From contig JAKCCY010000113.1 of NCBI GenBank assembly GCA_021838765.1, positions 1 to 8,174 on the forward strand: DNA of 8,174 nucleotides. Reading direction: 5' to 3'. The notes below the pieces were generated by a model, which was given only the letters and a program-made list of their open reading frames with translations, did not search any database and was not told the DNA's origin. This DNA comes from Nitrospirota bacterium (GTDB lineage: Bacteria; Nitrospirota_A; Leptospirillia; Leptospirillales; Leptospirillaceae). Both the position numbers and the translations under genes were made by a program. Positions 4,998-8,174 of this stretch are shown here, one piece after another. The stretch's first letter is position 1. Every line of letters starts with the position of its first letter.

Positions 4998-6228
4998 TTA
5001 TGCCGCTGGCTCGATCGAGACTTTATGCCCCAGTCGTTCCAGCTGGTGGACAAGATTCCGGGTCCTCATGTCCCGGTCCCGTTGGCTGAAATAGTCCTCC
5101 CCCAATTCTTCATAGGTCATCCGGGAGGCCAGGAGGTGTCAGGAAATCGTCAGAATCGTATTCGCGACCGCCACGATCGCTTTCTTGTGCCCTCGGTGCC
5201 GCATGATGTGGCGGTACCGCGCGGCAAGACGCGAGCCCCTGTCGAGGATGGTCGCCAGAGCACACTCGTTGAGTACCGTACGAAGCCACCGGTCTCCCTT
5301 CCGGGTCTTGCCCGACTTATGTTTGCCCGCACTTTCATTGTTGCCGGGACACAAGCCGGCCAGGACACCAGATGACCGGCCGTGGGAAAGGGGCTCATGC
5401 CGGCTCCGACTTCCGCCACGATGACCTCGGCGGCGCGACGCCCTACCCCCGGGATGCTCTTCAAGCGTTCCACGGTTTCCTCAAAAGGGCGGACGATCTC
5501 TTCAATCCGCTCCGACAGACGGCCGATGCGTTCTTCAAGCTCGTCCAGACGGCTCAGAATCTCCGTCATCATAAAAACGTGGTGGAACGGACCCGTCCGG
5601 CCTGCAAAGCTTTCCGGAGTTCGGGAAGTTTTGCTCTCAGCCGTCCCTTTGCCAGTTCCGAAAGAATGGCCGGATCGGTCGTCCCCTTCATGAGGGCCTC
5701 CAGCATCGCCCGCACCGACACCCCCAGAATGTCGGTGGCCACGGAAGAGAGCTTGAGCCCTGTATCCTGCAGAACCTTGTGCAGGCGATTGGCTTCCCGT
5801 CTCCGCTCCTCGATCAGGCTTTTGCGATAGCGCGTCAGATCCCTCAGGCCCCGGATGGGCTCGGGAGGGATAAAGCTTCCCCGCAGAAGACCCTGCTCCA
5901 GTAACTGGGCTATCCAGGCCGCATCCAGCACGTCCGTTTTCCGCCCCGGCACATTCTTGATGTGGACCGGATTCACCAGAAGCACCGTGAACGCCTCCTC
6001 AAGAATGTAGTAGACCTGTTTCCAGAAGGATCCGGTGGCTTCCAACGCCACATGGGTCACCCGGTGCGCCTTCAGCCAGTCCAGGAGACACAGCAGATCC
6101 TTCGTCATGGTGCCGAATGTCACGATCTCTTAGTGCTGTTTCCCGCGTGCCCCAGGAACCCGGACACAGGCCGCCACCGTGTCCCTGTGGACATCCAGTC
6201 CTGCGCATCGTTTGAAAATTTGCTCCAT
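4998..6228 (-). pseudogene. IS110-family transposase, inactivated by two stops and two frameshifts
   Basis: Would be a DEDD recombinase of about 410 residues: the span plus two restored bases is exactly 411 codons. Seen in order: ATG at 6228 with GGGAGGAG just upstream; GLDVHRDTVAACV (D12); an in-frame TAA at 6130-6132 (RGKQH*EIVTFGTMTKDLL); ALEATGSFWKQV (the E); KTDVLDAAWIAQLL (D, D). A frameshift near 5599-5602 follows; one added G turns ALQAGRV into a family-like ALQGRTGPFHHVFMMTEIL. Then SIPGVGRRAAEVIVAEVGAGM, and a second frameshift at 5358-5361, where one added G gives LVSWAGLCPGNNESAGKHKSGKTRKG. A TGA at 5139-5141 replaces the usual Trp of ISWHLLASRMTYEELG. The natural end is LERLGHKVSIEPAA at 4998. 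It is not a copy of the IS110 at 2313-3467: the sequences differ throughout. Same orientation as its neighbours. No intact helper copy is present in the window. Confidence 0.88.
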
Positions 6229-6455
6229 CGCACTCCTCCCGGCTGGAATGACAGTTCGAATCGCCGCCTCTCCGGGGGAGCTTCGCGATCAACGATTCTG
6301 ACCAACGCGCTCAAGGGCACAATTCGGGGATCCGGAAGCTCCTGCGCCAGACTGGTTATCGGACTTGAAAGTGTCAAGAAAAAACCGGCGTCGTCCGGGA
6401 AACGACCCTTTCAGTCTGCCCCAATTTTCATGATTCGCGGGTGGGCCACCCGCCC
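6229..6455 (-). other. Leader of the dead IS110 transposase, possible decayed bridge RNA region
   Basis: No gene is seen. Position and length match an IS110-group non-coding end. Stems seen: ATCGC/GCGAT (6260-6264 with 6285-6289) enclosing a CTCC/GGAG turn, GTCGT/ACGAC near 6389-6405, and a near-perfect palindrome at 6437-6453. A T-run on the minus strand (6384-6379) follows a short CCGG/CCGG stem, so a weak terminator-like structure is possible. The element's outer edge probably lies near the palindrome, but I cannot define it. Confidence 0.3.
6437..6453. repeat. GC-rich palindrome, 8-bp arms
   Basis: GCGGGTGG (6437-6444), one central G, then CCACCCGC (6446-6453): perfect arms. With a one-base centre it would form a cruciform or a hairpin after opening a few pairs. 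It is not followed by a T-run. IS110/IS1111 elements often target REP-like or attC-like palindromes, so this could be the element's target or end; that is inference. Confidence 0.5.
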
Positions 6456-6787
6456 ATGAGGGACTGGTTGGAAAAGAGCTTGCCGGTTTTTGTAAAATTA
6501 AGATCTCGTGTTTCGAGATTCCAGAAAAATCTGGTTCCTTTCAAATCTCTGTTTTCATCCTGCAGGGTGAGCCCTGCTCATGACGACTAAATGGAATACA
6601 AAAAGTTACGGAACGAAAATCACTAGAAAATCTTAATTTTCGGCTTCTTAAATGATTACCAGAGTGAAGCACCTGAATTCCCAACGCCGTCCACGGATAT
6701 CCCACTTCGTGCAATGCCACCATTATCAAGGTTGGAAAAGTGTGATAGGAAGGTATGCTTCTTTCGAGTGCCATTATATGGTTGCTC
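6456..6787. other. Gene-free spacer downstream of the membrane-protein gene
   Basis: About 330 AT-richer bases with no believable coding frame. Two small adjacent hairpins are present at 6503-6534. It is the 3' flank of the 6788-8092 gene and the upstream flank of the dead IS110 element. No recognised family could be read from any frame. Confidence 0.4.
6503..6534 (-). terminator. Two tandem hairpins, weak terminator candidate
   Basis: ATCTCG (6503-6508) pairs with CGAGAT (6514-6519), 5-nt loop; CCAGA (6521-6525) pairs with TCTGG (6530-6534), 4-nt loop. On the minus strand the second hairpin met is followed by CTTAATTTTAC, a poor U-rich tract. It could end transcripts from the membrane-protein gene about 250 bases upstream. 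Both stems are short, so confidence is low. Confidence 0.3.
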
Positions 6788-8092
6788 TCACCTTTTCATC
6801 ATGGGATTGAGAAGAATCTGGCTGGAAGATACTCTGCTTGCCTTTTTCCAGGCCGAACGAATTTCAAGGGACAGGCTTACCCATGCCAGGACACCGACAA
6901 TCGGACCCCATATTCCCCACTCTGCAGGAAAGCTTTTCTGAAACAATAAAGTCAGGGTGCTCAGTCCAATCCCTGTCTGATAAAGGAAAAATGTCAGAAG
7001 TGAACGCCTCATATCAAGTAGCGCAATTGGAGGAGTGAAATCGTCCGGCCCCTGACGGAGAAGTGAGAGAAGTCTTGGCCCCAGATGGTATAGATGGGCG
7101 AGAAGGAACTGGCCAAGCCAACCCATGAGAAAAATAAAAAGAACCCCCATATTCGCAAACGGCGAATTCAAGAGGAGGAAAAAAACCAGTATTCCTCCTC
7201 CCGTCATACCATAAAAAACAGACGATATCAGATATCGTCTGGGAACCGGATTGACAGGATGCGAGCGAAAGAGAAAGAAGATCAGAGATCCATAGTACAG
7301 GAGAAAAGCAAGGATACTTACGCCAAAAGCTGAAATCCAGACAAAGCGACTCTCCGTAAGAAGCCCGATAACGCCCACAAGGATTCCCACTGAGATGAGA
7401 CCCCAGGCGGCACCCACCCTGCGAAATGGAACAGTGGAGCCCAGGGTTGGCCCGGAAGTCCGTGAAAAGACAGCCGTCACAATAAGAGCGAGCCACCCGC
7501 CGATCATCAATGTTGCATGGACAATTGGCAGAGACGAAAAAGAGGGAGGAAGAGGAGGAACGAGAATATGATAAAGCATGAAAATTCCCAGAGATATTCC
7601 CGAAAGAAAAAAAAGAAGCGTCCCCAAGATCATAAGTCCCAAGAGACCGGGCTCCGTTTTCCAGCTTTCTGACCTTTTGGTTAATTCGTATGACACCCGA
7701 AGGACGGTGAACAAAATCGGGACAAATATGAAAAGGCCACCCAATAGCGAGATACGAAAATCCGTCAGACCAAATCCGGAGACAACCAGAGCGGCTCCGG
7801 GGATGAGCGCTCCAATAGGCCATCGGTCGGAGAGCCTCTCTCCCACCAAAACGTGACAGGCTGCCGGGAGGACATGAACGAGCACAGAAAGAACAGCAAG
7901 AGATAAAAACCCTAGTCCGAAGGCATGAATCACCGCAAACGACAGGCTAGATCCCCAAGAATCCCCAGAAGACACCATAGCAAGCAACAGAACCCATCCC
8001 GCTCCCTGAAAAAGGTGCATGAACAGAAAACCGGCAGGCGATATGAAACCCATCTTCTCTCCCGAGATCAGGTTCAACATCTGCTTGAACAA
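6788..8092 (-). CDS. Polytopic membrane protein, heme-copper oxidase subunit I / NnrS-like
   Basis: No enzymatic role can be proven. Seen: 434 residues, strongly hydrophobic, with about 12 predicted membrane helices and basic loops. Histidines cluster at helix positions: H56 in VIHAFGLGFLSL, H73 and H80 in LVHVLPAACHVL, H175 in LYHILVPP, H192 in VHATLMIGGWLALI, and H333/H336 in LLAHLYHLGPRLL. The H-A-x-x-M-x-x-G-W and AHLYHLGP patterns recall heme-ligand helices of cbb3-type subunit I and NnrS-like proteins. The full six-histidine heme-copper set is not demonstrated, so it may bind heme but need not be an oxidase. Start: TTG at 8092 has GGGGGAAG close upstream; ATG at 8053 (MGFISPAGFLF) with GGAG 5 bases before it is a good alternative and starts just before helix 1. 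The frame is intact and the base composition smooth, so this is probably resident chromosome. No partner subunits are in the window. Confidence 0.75.
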   Translation of the reverse strand: MFKQMLNLISGEKMGFISPAGFLFMHLFQGAGWVLLLAMVSSGDSWGSSLSFAVIHAFGLGFLSLAVLSVLVHVLPAACHVLVGERLSDRWPIGALIPGAALVVSGFGLTDFRISLLGGLFIFVPILFTVLRVSYELTKRSESWKTEPGLLGLMILGTLLFFLSGISLGIFMLYHILVPPLPPSFSSLPIVHATLMIGGWLALIVTAVFSRTSGPTLGSTVPFRRVGAAWGLISVGILVGVIGLLTESRFVWISAFGVSILAFLLYYGSLIFFLFRSHPVNPVPRRYLISSVFYGMTGGGILVFFLLLNSPFANMGVLFIFLMGWLGQFLLAHLYHLGPRLLSLLRQGPDDFTPPIALLDMRRSLLTFFLYQTGIGLSTLTLLFQKSFPAEWGIWGPIVGVLAWVSLSLEIRSAWKKASRVSSSQILLNPMMKR

Positions 8093-8174
8093 TTTCTTCC
8101 CCCCGCTTTTAGCTGCAGTAAAGATCTACCGCGTGTATTTCCTTGGCAACACAATTCTCCAAATCGTGAAGCCA

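Noticed and set aside
5372..5830. 152-codon plus-strand open frame across the dead IS110 gene
   Set aside because: Minus-strand reading reconstructs an IS110 transposase through this span; the plus frame is a shadow.
6349..6377. Perfect TTGACA on the minus strand (6377-6372) as a promoter for the second IS110
   Set aside because: No acceptable -10 box lies 16-18 bases downstream; the only TATAAT-like box (GATAAC) is at an 11-base spacing.
6379..6398. CCGG-ACGACG-CCGG stem followed by TTTTTT on the minus strand as an intrinsic terminator
   Set aside because: The stem has only four pairs and competes with an alternative GTCGT/ACGAC pairing, so it is too weak to list as a terminator.
7014..7823. 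269-codon minus-strand open frame inside the membrane-protein gene
   Set aside because: It is a Ser-rich alternative frame of a smooth 12-helix protein.
1..8174. CRISPR arrays, tRNA or rRNA genes, toxin-antitoxin or defence modules
   Set aside because: I saw no regularly spaced repeats, no cloverleaf or rRNA signature, and no small paired genes with such domains on either strand.

Overview
The window is a mobile-element graveyard on one side of a conserved-looking membrane-protein gene. Everything I can support as coding, intact or broken, reads on the minus strand. The organism cannot be fixed from sequence alone. The moderately high GC, the dense IS110 and group II intron traffic and the lineage-restricted host genes would fit a chemolithotroph such as an acidophilic Leptospirillum-like Nitrospirota. 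That is an inference from general resemblance, not a match I could test.

Layout, low to high coordinates. (1) 18-1476: an insertion sequence with imperfect terminal inverted repeats and an intact D,D(35)E integrase-core transposase. It sits inside the C-terminal coding part of (2) a group II intron reverse transcriptase/maturase remnant (about 1477-1975). The intron had already lost most of its protein through an internal deletion, and structured DNA that may be its RNA scaffold lies upstream (to about 2250). (3) About 2250-3670: an apparently intact IS110-family element with a DEDD transposase (2313-3467), a perfect Shine-Dalgarno and a roughly 200-nt structured leader in the place where IS110-group elements encode bridge RNA. 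(4) 3660-4461: a type II NADH dehydrogenase pseudogene, lacking both ends, with one internal frameshift and one nonsense codon. (5) 4462-4869: a small exported Ig-like-fold protein with a very strong ribosome binding site, the only intact non-mobile gene in the left three quarters. (6) 4998-6228: a second, unrelated IS110-family transposase, dead through two nonsense codons and two one-base deletions. Both deletions fall in the same GGCCGG context. (7) 6229-6787: its leader, a long palindrome and two small hairpins. (8) 6788-8092: a 12-helix integral membrane protein with histidine patterns like heme-copper oxidase subunit I / NnrS-type proteins.

There is no evidence that the genes cooperate as one system. 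The picture is successive insertion and decay. The group II intron was deleted and then hit by the first IS. ndh lost both ends, the 3' break lying at the IS110 leader edge. The second IS110 degenerated between the exported-protein gene and the membrane-protein gene. The most interesting intact biology is the IS110 element: its candidate bridge RNA, plus a 10-bp inverted repeat that would bury the ribosome binding site of its transposase.
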